64,000 bases of DNA from contig CP049781.1 in the NCBI GenBank assembly GCA_011082265.1, positions 930,001 through 994,000 of the forward strand, read 5' to 3'. Below are positions 55,808 to 62,323 of the stretch, piece after piece (the stretch's first letter is position 1; each line of letters opens with the position of its first letter). The notes beneath the pieces were generated by a model. It was not told where the DNA came from and did no database searches. It worked only from the letters and a program-made list of their open reading frames with translations. Source of the stretch: Candidatus Lachnocurva vaginae. GTDB lineage: Bacteria; Bacillota; Clostridia; Lachnospirales; Lachnospiraceae. The position numbers and the translations under genes were made by a program.

Positions 55808-55836
55808 CGATTATGTCCTATCTTTTATCATCGATT
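55670..55836. repeat. Left copy of the 167-bp direct repeat (DUF4186 5' end)
   Basis: Identical over 167 bp to 59192-59358. It covers the first 46 codons of DUF4186 and 29 bp upstream, and marks the left edge of the decayed island. Confidence 0.95.
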
Positions 55837-56055
55837 TTTTCCTGCTCAAAATATTCAAGGCATGCCATAAAACGCTCGAATGCTTCGCCTAGCGAAGAAC
55901 AGATTGCCTTATAATATGTGAACCCTTTTCCGCCTGCAAAAATTGATTCACTCAATGAAATGGTCTGGCTGGATCTGCCTAACAGATAATTAAACATATA
56001 GTCAATATTGGCAAACTCGCAGTTTCCGATGAAAAGTATTTCTTGCTTTAATCAT
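55818..56055 (-). pseudogene. Truncated YcaO-domain protein (N-terminal remnant)
   Basis: The ATG at 56055 overlaps the permease stop (TAATG), as for a coupled gene. A one-base shift after about three codons leads into a frame reading EILFIGNCEFANIDYMFNYL, then ESIFAGGKGFTYYKAICSSL and GEAFERFMACLEYFEQ. GKGxTxxxAxxSxLGEAxER is the first ATP-binding segment of YcaO proteins, which form azolines or thioamides in peptides. The frame runs into the 167-bp repeat and stops at 55818. Roughly 75 of ~400 residues remain. Confidence 0.7.
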
Positions 56056-56813
56056 TAGTCCCATTTTATTCTAACCTTCAATAATAAAAGCACTGCGATA
56101 ACAGTATAGCATAACAAATAAATACAGTTTGTACCATTTTTAGCCCATGTAAATTCATTAATCCAGAGCATCTGAAGAACTCGAATAGAATGGTACATCG
56201 GGAAAATATGTGCAATCTTCTGAACGAAAACAGGCAAAGACTCTACTGGTAATGCAACGCCTGATGTAAACAGCAAAAACATGAAGATTCCAGAAGAAAC
56301 AAGGCTCGCTGTTCTCGCCGATTTAATCAGAAGTGCCAGTGCATAACCCAGAATAAAAAATATAAACATGATGTCAAAATATGCAACAAGAAATAATGTC
56401 AATGACTTTAGCGACATAAACCATGAGGCCCGATACATAACAAAAGAGGTTGTCGCAAAAAGTGCCGTAGAAAGAATACAAACAATCATAAATGTAAGCA
56501 TCAGGGCCAAAAAATACATCCCGTACGAAATTGGGTATGTTATATATCGCTTAAGAACGCCCTGCTCCTTAATCTCAAGTACTGTAATTGAAATTCCCAT
56601 TAATCCTGTATTTGCAAGTAAGAACACAATATTGATTGGTATAACGGTATCAATCCCGAGAACAGTCGGTCCATACTGCGTTTGCTCTGTGCCAAACGCC
56701 CCGCCGAATACAATGGTCAATACCATTGGCAGCAGGATCATAAAAAACAGGGAGACATATTCTCGTGAAATTGCACGCATTTCCATTTTAAAATATGGTT
56801 TCAAGGTATTCAT
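56055..56813 (-). CDS. ABC-2 type transporter permease
   Basis: 252 residues with six membrane segments, in the ABC-2 layout. It begins KPYFKMEMRAISREYVSLFF and has the late FTSGVALPVESLPVFVQKI typical of these permeases. It overlaps the ATPase gene by 4 bp. Base composition is visibly richer in G+C than neighbouring genes, which points to transfer. Together with the ATPase it forms an exporter; the flanking YcaO and CPBP remnants suggest a peptide substrate. Confidence 0.9.
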   Translation of the reverse strand: MNTLKPYFKMEMRAISREYVSLFFMILLPMVLTIVFGGAFGTEQTQYGPTVLGIDTVIPINIVFLLANTGLMGISITVLEIKEQGVLKRYITYPISYGMYFLALMLTFMIVCILSTALFATTSFVMYRASWFMSLKSLTLFLVAYFDIMFIFFILGYALALLIKSARTASLVSSGIFMFLLFTSGVALPVESLPVFVQKIAHIFPMYHSIRVLQMLWINEFTWAKNGTNCIYLLCYTVIAVLLLLKVRIKWD

Positions 56814-57706
56814 CTCAACTGTCCCTCCTTTTCATAGCTTATCTTTCCTGTCATATAAAAGTAAATATCTTCCAGATCAAAATCATGTGATGTAATCTTT
56901 TGTTCTGAAAGAGATGCGATAACTGCATCAGCTTTATTCTTAAGATAGATATTATAGACCGTACCAGATACTTTCACCTCATAATCTGCTCCTAATCTGT
57001 CAATTATAGCTTGTACCGGTTTAAAATGCTGCTGTCGAACTTTAATAAGCTTTTCGCACCGGCATTTCTTTCTGATTGTTTCGAAATCATCATTTGCAAT
57101 AATCTTTCCTGAATCAATTAAAATGATTCTGTCAGAATAAAGCCTCGCCTGATTCAAATAATGATCAGAAACAACCACAATATGTTCTTTGCCATATTCA
57201 CTAATGGTATTCCATATCTCATCACGACTGTATGTATCCAAACCGGATGCAGGTTCATCCAAAATCACAATGTCCTGTCCGGCGAGAAATAGCATAGCTG
57301 TCAAGAAACGTCTCTGTGTTCCACCTGAAAGGGTACGAGTGCGATTACTATAATATTCCTGTAAATTGTATTTTTTCAGATATTCAATATCATCTACATC
57401 TACATCATAAATTTCTTTTACAAATTGCATTTCCTCTTTCAACTTAATTGTTTTACGAAGTCCGTTCTGCTGGCACAGAAACCCAAGATTTCTTTTTGCT
57501 GCAAGCGTGCCGTTCAGATGTCCGTTTACATAAATCATTCCGGAATCAGCTTTCCTAAGACCAACAATCGTTTCAAGCAATGTCGTCTTACCGCAGCCAT
57601 TCGGTCCTGCAATTAAATAAACACCCGGTTTGTCAATATTTAAGCTGATATTATCTAAAACTGTTTTTTGATAACTCTTTACAACATTTTTAACAACGAT
57701 ATTCAT
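56810..57706 (-). CDS. ABC transporter ATP-binding protein (ABC-2 exporter)
   Basis: 298 residues. Walker A GPNGCGKTTLLE (about 34-45), Q-loop FLCQQNGL, signature TLSGGTQRR, Walker B VILDEPASGLD and switch histidine VVVSDH. The C-terminal ~80 residues form the accessory domain usual in ABC-2 exporters of the antibiotic/bacteriocin type. GAGG lies nine bases before the ATG. Compositionally foreign relative to the window, like the permease. Confidence 0.93.
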   Translation of the reverse strand: MNIVVKNVVKSYQKTVLDNISLNIDKPGVYLIAGPNGCGKTTLLETIVGLRKADSGMIYVNGHLNGTLAAKRNLGFLCQQNGLRKTIKLKEEMQFVKEIYDVDVDDIEYLKKYNLQEYYSNRTRTLSGGTQRRFLTAMLFLAGQDIVILDEPASGLDTYSRDEIWNTISEYGKEHIVVVSDHYLNQARLYSDRIILIDSGKIIANDDFETIRKKCRCEKLIKVRQQHFKPVQAIIDRLGADYEVKVSGTVYNIYLKNKADAVIASLSEQKITSHDFDLEDIYFYMTGKISYEKEGQLR

Positions 57707-57741
57707 ATAAAAAAACCTCTCTTTGTTACTCTCCCCTGTAA

Positions 57742-57951
57742 TTATTCCTGTAACTTTACATAATCTGTACCGCCGAAAAAGCCGGATAAAATATTATATA
57801 TCGCATGTACGACCACTGCATAAAAAATATTCTTCATTAACATCGCAATGATTCCAAATAACAATCCAAGTACAATCTTGGAGCATGCATCGTATTTAGA
57901 AAAAAACAAATGTACAATGCCATATGCAATCGATCCGATATAATATGAACT
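57742..57951 (-). pseudogene. CPBP (CAAX-like) intramembrane protease remnant, C-terminal part
   Basis: An open stretch without start reads IGSIAYGIVHLFFSKYD, then two hydrophobic runs and VVVHAIYNILSGFFGG before a stop at 57742. The H at GIVHL and the HAIYN pair are the second and third conserved CPBP motifs. The first motif (EExxxR) is missing. In SagE-type clusters such proteases confer immunity or process peptides. It lies just upstream of the ABC genes. Confidence 0.7.
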
Positions 57952-58178
57952 TCATCTTTGAAATTCTTATAGTCCTTCTGAAGAAGCTAATCGATAACTT
58001 TCAGATCCTTTTTATCCATAATCACCTGCAGCACATATTCCGTACATTTCCGTTTCTTAAATACATCCCGCATAAACACATCGCTCATGATGATAAGGTC
58101 TTTTATGATACCCTTGTATCTTTCGTAACGTGTTTCCAATTATTCTGTTTTCACGATTTCTTCTTTTGCCACGTCCAT
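57952..58178 (-). pseudogene. Rpn-family nuclease/transposase remnant with internal stops
   Basis: From an ATG at 58178 the frame reads MDVAKEEIVKTE, stop, then LETRYERYKGIIKDLIIMSD and VFMRDVFKKRKCTEYVLQVI, MDKKDLKVID, stop, LLQKDYKNFKDE. This is the N-terminal part of the PD-(D/E)XK Rpn recombination-promoting nuclease family seen in many copies in Lachnospiraceae. Two in-frame stops and the abrupt join to the CPBP remnant show decay. Confidence 0.7.
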
Positions 58179-58282
58179 TCTCGCCTCAATTCTTTGCTAA
58201 TGTAAGGACAAATTCATAAATGTAATCTATCTCGATTTTATTTTATCATCAAACCTGTCTTTTCACAAGACACTATTGTACG

Positions 58283-58663
58283 TTAGTTCACTTGAAAACA
58301 ATGAAAACAATAATTTCCTACCAGCTGCATCCAGTTACTGTATTTATTCTTTTCACATACCTTCCGGCATACCTCATTTTCGAGCAGCACGCAAAACATC
58401 TTGTCATAATTAAATGCCCAGACGACACCTTTCACATGGTTTTCCACTGCATTCTGATCTATGCTTTTCAAACGACTAATTATTTTTTCAATTTCTGCAT
58501 TTTCCAAGTTACCAATATTTTTACAGATGAATCGAAAGAAATTCAACGTTGCATATTCGTCATGCCAATGGAACTCTTCTGGATTGTTTTTAATTTTACT
58601 GGCTCGCTGCTGTTCTTTGATTATCTGATCAGTTACACCTTTCATCGAATCTTCGTATCTCAT
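58283..58663 (-). CDS. Small hypothetical protein of the island
   Basis: 126 residues, soluble, slightly basic, with five cysteines including a C-terminal HCFQVN. I do not recognise it. ATG 58663 has AGGTGA five bases upstream; a GTG at 58672 is an alternative start and directly follows the stop of the small ORF before it. The short spacing suggests a mobile-element operon. The plus-strand open frame over the same DNA is taken as a shadow because it has no ribosome site. Confidence 0.55.
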   Translation of the reverse strand: MRYEDSMKGVTDQIIKEQQRASKIKNNPEEFHWHDEYATLNFFRFICKNIGNLENAEIEKIISRLKSIDQNAVENHVKGVVWAFNYDKMFCVLLENEVCRKVCEKNKYSNWMQLVGNYCFHCFQVN

Positions 58664-58672
58664 ATTACTCAC

Positions 58673-58828
58673 CTACTCTTCCTCAACGCCCAGTGACGGT
58701 TTAAATCTTTTAACCTTTGCCTGCGGTACCACGATCTCATAAAAATAAAATCCTAAATATCCAAGTGCCTGCTTCTTCATTTTATAAAAAGAAGTCCTGC
58801 CTATTCCCAACTCCTGCTGTACTTCCAT
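58673..58828 (-). pseudogene. HTH-like C-terminal fragment (mobile-element regulator)
   Basis: 51 codons from ATG 58828: MEVQQELGIGRTSFYKMKKQ, then ALGYLGFYFYEIV, ending LGVEEE. The first part has the spacing of a helix-turn-helix (sigma region 4 or ArpU-like). The frame is open upstream (CSHYNKTD) and appears to continue, after a frameshift near 58850, from an unassigned stretch at 58860-58985 (TTELYANRIEFVGAKMVDRP), so this is probably the 3' part of a broken gene. Confidence 0.5.
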
Positions 58829-58996
58829 ATCTGTCTTATTATAATGACTGCAAAAATTTCCTCTTCCATGCCCTCTAGAATCTCTAAGAACCCTTCAGCA
58901 TCTTCTGGAAATGGTGGTCTGTCAACCATTTTTGCACCTACAAATTCAATCCGGTTAGCATACAATTCGGTGGTATAGATCTTTTTTCCGGTATCC

Positions 58997-59065
58997 TTAT
59001 TTAGCTGTACATGCGGACTTTCCAGTTCCCCCTTTTTTGTTTACAATAGAAATGATTCTAGCCAT
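58997..59065 (-). pseudogene. ParA/Soj N-terminal fragment
   Basis: A 22-codon frame with a good SD (AAAGGTGAT) reads MARIISIVNKKGGTGKSACT and stops. KGGTGKS is the deviant Walker A of ParA/MinD ATPases, at the usual position in the protein. Everything after it is gone; the join lies inside the unassigned fragment that follows. It indicates plasmid or conjugative-element ancestry. Confidence 0.65.
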
Positions 59066-59094
59066 TTTTTCATCACCTTTCAATCAATAAAAAT

Positions 59095-59149
59095 GACCGA
59101 ATCAGCTAAACAGATTTTCATCCATTACGAGCTAATTCGGTCCTGTTTT
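59095..59149. terminator. Hairpin at the right end of the island
   Basis: Stem GACCGAAT-AGCT/AGCT-ATTCGGTC (59095-59107 with 59130-59142), with T tracts on both strands. On the minus strand it would stop transcription arriving from the XRE/PH genes before the ParA fragment. Confidence 0.6.
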
Positions 59150-59170
59150 CGCTATTAAATTGTAATATCA

Positions 59171-59329
59171 CTACTTTCGTGATACAGTAAAAGCTGCATG
59201 CTCTCTTATCTTATCCATCCCTTTTTTATGTATATAATCTATATCTTTTCTTTTTAAATGAAAACTGCTTCTAAATTTTGATTTATCTAATCTACTAAAT
59301 AAATCTTGAAACCATTCATCTTTTGTCAT
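59171..59329 (-). pseudogene. Truncated duplicate of DUF4186 (first 46 codons)
   Basis: The first 46 codons are identical to 55670-55807, then the frame leaves the repeat, reads six foreign codons (FTVSRK) and stops at 59171. It retains the original upstream context: the PH-like gene ends 38 bp before it. Confidence 0.9.
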
Positions 59330-59358
59330 CGATTATGTCCTATCTTTTATCATCGATT
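59192..59358. repeat. Right copy of the 167-bp direct repeat
   Basis: Identical to 55670-55836 over all 167 bp, which marks the right edge of the island and implies a recent event or ongoing gene conversion. Confidence 0.95.
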
Positions 59359-59367
59359 ATTTCTTTA

Positions 59368-59790
59368 TCATTCAACCCTATTCCAATCGAATTCCTTTAA
59401 AAGAGACAAATTTTCTATGTTATCCAAGAATAACCTTCCCTTAAAAGGAATTTCATAAGCTACTTTCTTACCTAAATGAACTATTTTAAGTATTGCCTTA
59501 TTCTTTTTTTCTACCAATTCAAAACCTTTAATTTCATGCCAAGGCATTAAAACGAAATCCCCATTTATGGAATTACTTATTTCTTTTTCATAAATACCTT
59601 TTTTTGAAAAATTTATAATAAAGCTTCTTGCACTGTCAGCGGTATAATAATATCCACCTACTATAAGCCATTTAAACAAATCACTTTTTATATCATTATG
59701 CTTTAGAGTTACAAGATAATATTCATCATTTTTAAAGACATCCTTAACTTTTTTTCTAATTTCATTCATATTATATCCCAACAATCCCAT
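59368..59790 (-). CDS. PH-domain-like hypothetical protein
   Basis: 140 residues. The central and C-terminal part is beta-rich with the WHEIKGFELVEKKNKAILKI phrase typical of bacterial PH-like domains, followed by a helix (FLDNIENLSLLKEF). No membrane segment. ATG 59790 has AAGGAG six bases upstream; an ATG at 59805 overlaps the XRE stop (TAATG) and is the alternative. It forms a unit with the XRE gene and, before the insertion, probably with DUF4186. Confidence 0.7.
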   Translation of the reverse strand: MGLLGYNMNEIRKKVKDVFKNDEYYLVTLKHNDIKSDLFKWLIVGGYYYTADSARSFIINFSKKGIYEKEISNSINGDFVLMPWHEIKGFELVEKKNKAILKIVHLGKKVAYEIPFKGRLFLDNIENLSLLKEFDWNRVE

Positions 59791-59804
59791 AATTTTCTCC
59801 TTCA

Positions 59805-60008
59805 TTATTTAAAAATAAAAACTTCTGTTATATCTTTTTCAAGAACTTTTGCTATTTTATACGCAACCTCTAAAGTAGGACTTATAACATTATTTTCATA
59901 AGCCATTATAGACCTTCTTTTTAGACCTACCTTTTTAGCAAGTCTGTGCTGTGAAAGACCCATTTCTTTTCTATATTCTTTTATTCTATTTTCTATATGA
60001 ACTTCCAT
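59805..60008 (-). CDS. XRE-family transcriptional regulator
   Basis: 67 residues, a single Cro/C1-type helix-turn-helix: IKEYRKEMGLSQHRLAKKVG, then KRRSIMAYENNVISPTLEVA. This is the compact form common in plasmid and toxin-antitoxin type loci. ATG 60008 with AGGTGA upstream. Three 23-bp direct repeats lie upstream and may be its operators. The gene overlaps or touches the PH-like gene. Confidence 0.88.
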   Translation of the reverse strand: MEVHIENRIKEYRKEMGLSQHRLAKKVGLKRRSIMAYENNVISPTLEVAYKIAKVLEKDITEVFIFK

Positions 60009-60090
60009 ATTACTCACCTTTTGCTTAAAAGATCTATTATCCTTAGTTGTCTTATGAACTAATTAATTATTATACATTTATGCGGTTACA

Positions 60091-60160
60091 TTGGTTACAT
60101 TTATAGTTCCATTTTGGTTACATTTATAGTACTATATTGGTTACATTTATAGTACATTTT
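60091..60160. repeat. Three 23-bp direct repeats upstream of the XRE gene
   Basis: Units starting TTGGTTACATTTATAGT at 60091, 60114 and 60137, exactly 23 bp apart, with a partial fourth (CGGTTACA) at about 60083. They end about 85 bp upstream of the XRE start. Confidence 0.85.
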
Positions 60161-60178
60161 TATAGTTTATTTGTCAAT

Positions 60179-60229
60179 AAAAAAATACCGACCTCCTGCT
60201 AGATTTTACACATAGCAGTAAAGTCGGTA
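60179..60229 (-). terminator. Terminator after lgt
   Basis: Stem TACCGAC/GTCGGTA with an inner CTGCTA/TAGCAG and a T7 tract on the minus strand, 56 bp after the lgt stop. Confidence 0.85.
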
Positions 60230-60284
60230 CTTATATTAACCTTATTTATTAACCTTATTTTCGATATATAAATATAATTAAATT

Positions 60285-61154
60285 TTATTTTATAGCTTTA
60301 TGCTTTCTCTTAATCTTCAACATAATAAAAAGTATTATAGAAGATACAACTATTATTCCAGCAAGCATTTTAGAAACCGGTATATTTGTACCCCACAAAA
60401 GTAGCTGATCTGTTCTTAAGCTTTCAACGAAGAATCTTAATATACCATATAATACCATGTATGTAAGTAAAAGTTGTCCATTAAATTTTATTCTTTTTCT
60501 TAAATACATAAGGAATAAAAATATCAAAAAGTTTCCAATTGATTCATATAAAAATGTAGGATGAACACTTATAAATGTTTCTTTTGAAATTACCTTCGCA
60601 TTAGAAAGCATTTCCTTTGTAACATCTGTCATTGAACGTACATTTGAAATTGGAATCTGCATTGAAAAAAGTCCGTCATAATATTTTCCGAATGCTTCTC
60701 TATTAAAGAAATTACCCCATCTTCCGATTGCCTGTCCTAAGGGAAGTCCAATAATACATATATCCGAAACTTTTAAAAATGGAAGTTTTTTTATCTTAGT
60801 TATAATAAATCCTGTAATAAAACCTGCGATTATTCCGCCATAGATTGCAATTCCGCCTCCCCTTATGTCAAATATGTTTAAAAGATTATCTTTGTATAAA
60901 TCCCAAGAAAATGCCACATAATATATTCTCGCTCCTATAAGTCCTATAACAATAGAATAAATTATCACATCTAAAATAGAATCTTCTTTTATCCTTCGTC
61001 TTTTTGCTTCTCTTAAAATGAAAAAGGTTGCAAAGAGCATTCCTACTGCAATAACAATTCCATAATATGCTATAGAAAACCCGAATACATCAATCTTTTT
61101 ATATACGGGATTAAGATATATGTGTAAATTTGGGAAAATAATTGCGTTTTTCAT
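60285..61154 (-). CDS. lgt: Prolipoprotein diacylglyceryl transferase
   Basis: 289 residues with about seven membrane segments. It transfers diacylglycerol to the lipobox cysteine of prolipoproteins. Motifs: GGIAIYGGIIAGF, the Lgt signature GQAIGRWGNFFNREAFG, and HPTFLYESIGN. Follows queA by 14 bp. Confidence 0.95.
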   Translation of the reverse strand: MKNAIIFPNLHIYLNPVYKKIDVFGFSIAYYGIVIAVGMLFATFFILREAKRRRIKEDSILDVIIYSIVIGLIGARIYYVAFSWDLYKDNLLNIFDIRGGGIAIYGGIIAGFITGFIITKIKKLPFLKVSDICIIGLPLGQAIGRWGNFFNREAFGKYYDGLFSMQIPISNVRSMTDVTKEMLSNAKVISKETFISVHPTFLYESIGNFLIFLFLMYLRKRIKFNGQLLLTYMVLYGILRFFVESLRTDQLLLWGTNIPVSKMLAGIIVVSSIILFIMLKIKRKHKAIK

Positions 61155-61168
61155 TAGTATCTTTCTAT

Positions 61169-62284
61169 TTATTTTTCAATCAACATAGCATCTCCGAAAC
61201 TGAAAAATCTATATTTTTCTTCTACGGCATGATGATATGCATTTAATATCTTCTCTCTACTTGAAAATGCCGAAACAAGCATAATAAGAGTAGATTTAGG
61301 GAGATGAAAGTTTGTAATAAGTGCATCTATAACCATATACTTAAATCCTGGATATATGAATATACTTGTATCTCCACTTGAAGGTCTAATTCTACCATCT
61401 TTTGCACCTACTGTTTCAAGAGTTCTTGTTGAAGTCGTTCCTACTGCTATTACTCTATGACCTGTATCATGTGCTTTATTGATTTTGTCTGCAGCTTCCT
61501 TATTTACGACATAATATTCTGAATGCATCTCGTGCTCTCTTACATCATCAACTTTTACCGGGCGAAATGTCCCAAGTCCTACATGAAGCGTAATTTCAGC
61601 AATATCAACACCCTTTTCTTTTATCTTTTTCAAAAGTTCTTTTGTAAAATGAAGTCCTGCTGTAGGTGCAGCTGCAGATCCGTCATATTTTGCATAAACA
61701 GTCTGATATCTGTCTTTGTCCTTTAACTCATGCTTTATATAAGGTGGTATAGGCATCTGCCCGAGTTTATCCAAAATTTCTTCAAAGATTCCATCAAAAG
61801 AAAATCTTACAATTCTATTTCCGTCAGGTTTAACTTCTATAACACCAGCCTCTAATAATCCATTGCCAAATTCAACTATATCTCCCTCTTTAGCACTCTT
61901 ACCAGGTTTTACTAAAGTTTCCCAGTCCGTATCCGTTATTCTTTTTAAAAGAAGAATCTCAACTTTTCCGCCTGTTTTCTTTCTTGCTCCTATAAGTCTT
62001 GCCGGAATCACCTTAGTATTATTTATTACAAGACAGTCCCCCGGATTTAAATAATCTATAATATTGTAAAAATGCTTATCCTCATATGAACCGTCTCTAT
62101 GAAGAATCATAAGCCTTGAATCGGATCTTTTCTTCAAAGGGTCCTGTGCTATTAGTTCTTCTGGTAAATAATAATCATAAGTAGATAATTTAGTTAAATC
62201 CTTCTCTTCATTTTCTGCTTCTGCAGACCTACTTACACTTGATTTTTTTAATTTTTGTTCATCATTTTCTGTCTCATTATTCAT
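61169..62284 (-). CDS. queA: tRNA preQ1(34) S-adenosylmethionine ribosyltransferase-isomerase
   Basis: 371 residues. It converts preQ1 in tRNA to epoxyqueuosine using the ribosyl group of SAM. Diagnostic stretches: [51 protein letters not shown] and [16 protein letters not shown]. The first ~30 residues (charged, Glu/Lys-rich) are an extra leader; a shorter start near LTKLSTYD is possible but no better ribosome site was seen. The preQ1 riboswitch and queT near 9 kb belong to the same pathway. Confidence 0.95.
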   Translation of the reverse strand: MNNETENDEQKLKKSSVSRSAEAENEEKDLTKLSTYDYYLPEELIAQDPLKKRSDSRLMILHRDGSYEDKHFYNIIDYLNPGDCLVINNTKVIPARLIGARKKTGGKVEILLLKRITDTDWETLVKPGKSAKEGDIVEFGNGLLEAGVIEVKPDGNRIVRFSFDGIFEEILDKLGQMPIPPYIKHELKDKDRYQTVYAKYDGSAAAPTAGLHFTKELLKKIKEKGVDIAEITLHVGLGTFRPVKVDDVREHEMHSEYYVVNKEAADKINKAHDTGHRVIAVGTTSTRTLETVGAKDGRIRPSSGDTSIFIYPGFKYMVIDALITNFHLPKSTLIMLVSAFSSREKILNAYHHAVEEKYRFFSFGDAMLIEK

Positions 62285-62323
62285 TTTTTACTTTCTACAC
62301 TTTCCTTTAAACTCTGAAATTTT

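Noticed and set aside
58292..58696. 134-codon plus-strand open frame in the island
   Set aside because: It is antisense to a minus-strand gene with a good ribosome site (AGGTGA) and shows no recognisable family; one of the two is a shadow and the minus-strand one is better supported.
60083..60160. Possible CRISPR array or plasmid iterons upstream of the XRE gene
   Set aside because: The 23-bp units abut without spacers, so not CRISPR. No replication initiator gene is nearby, so an iteron origin is not supported; operator sites are simpler.
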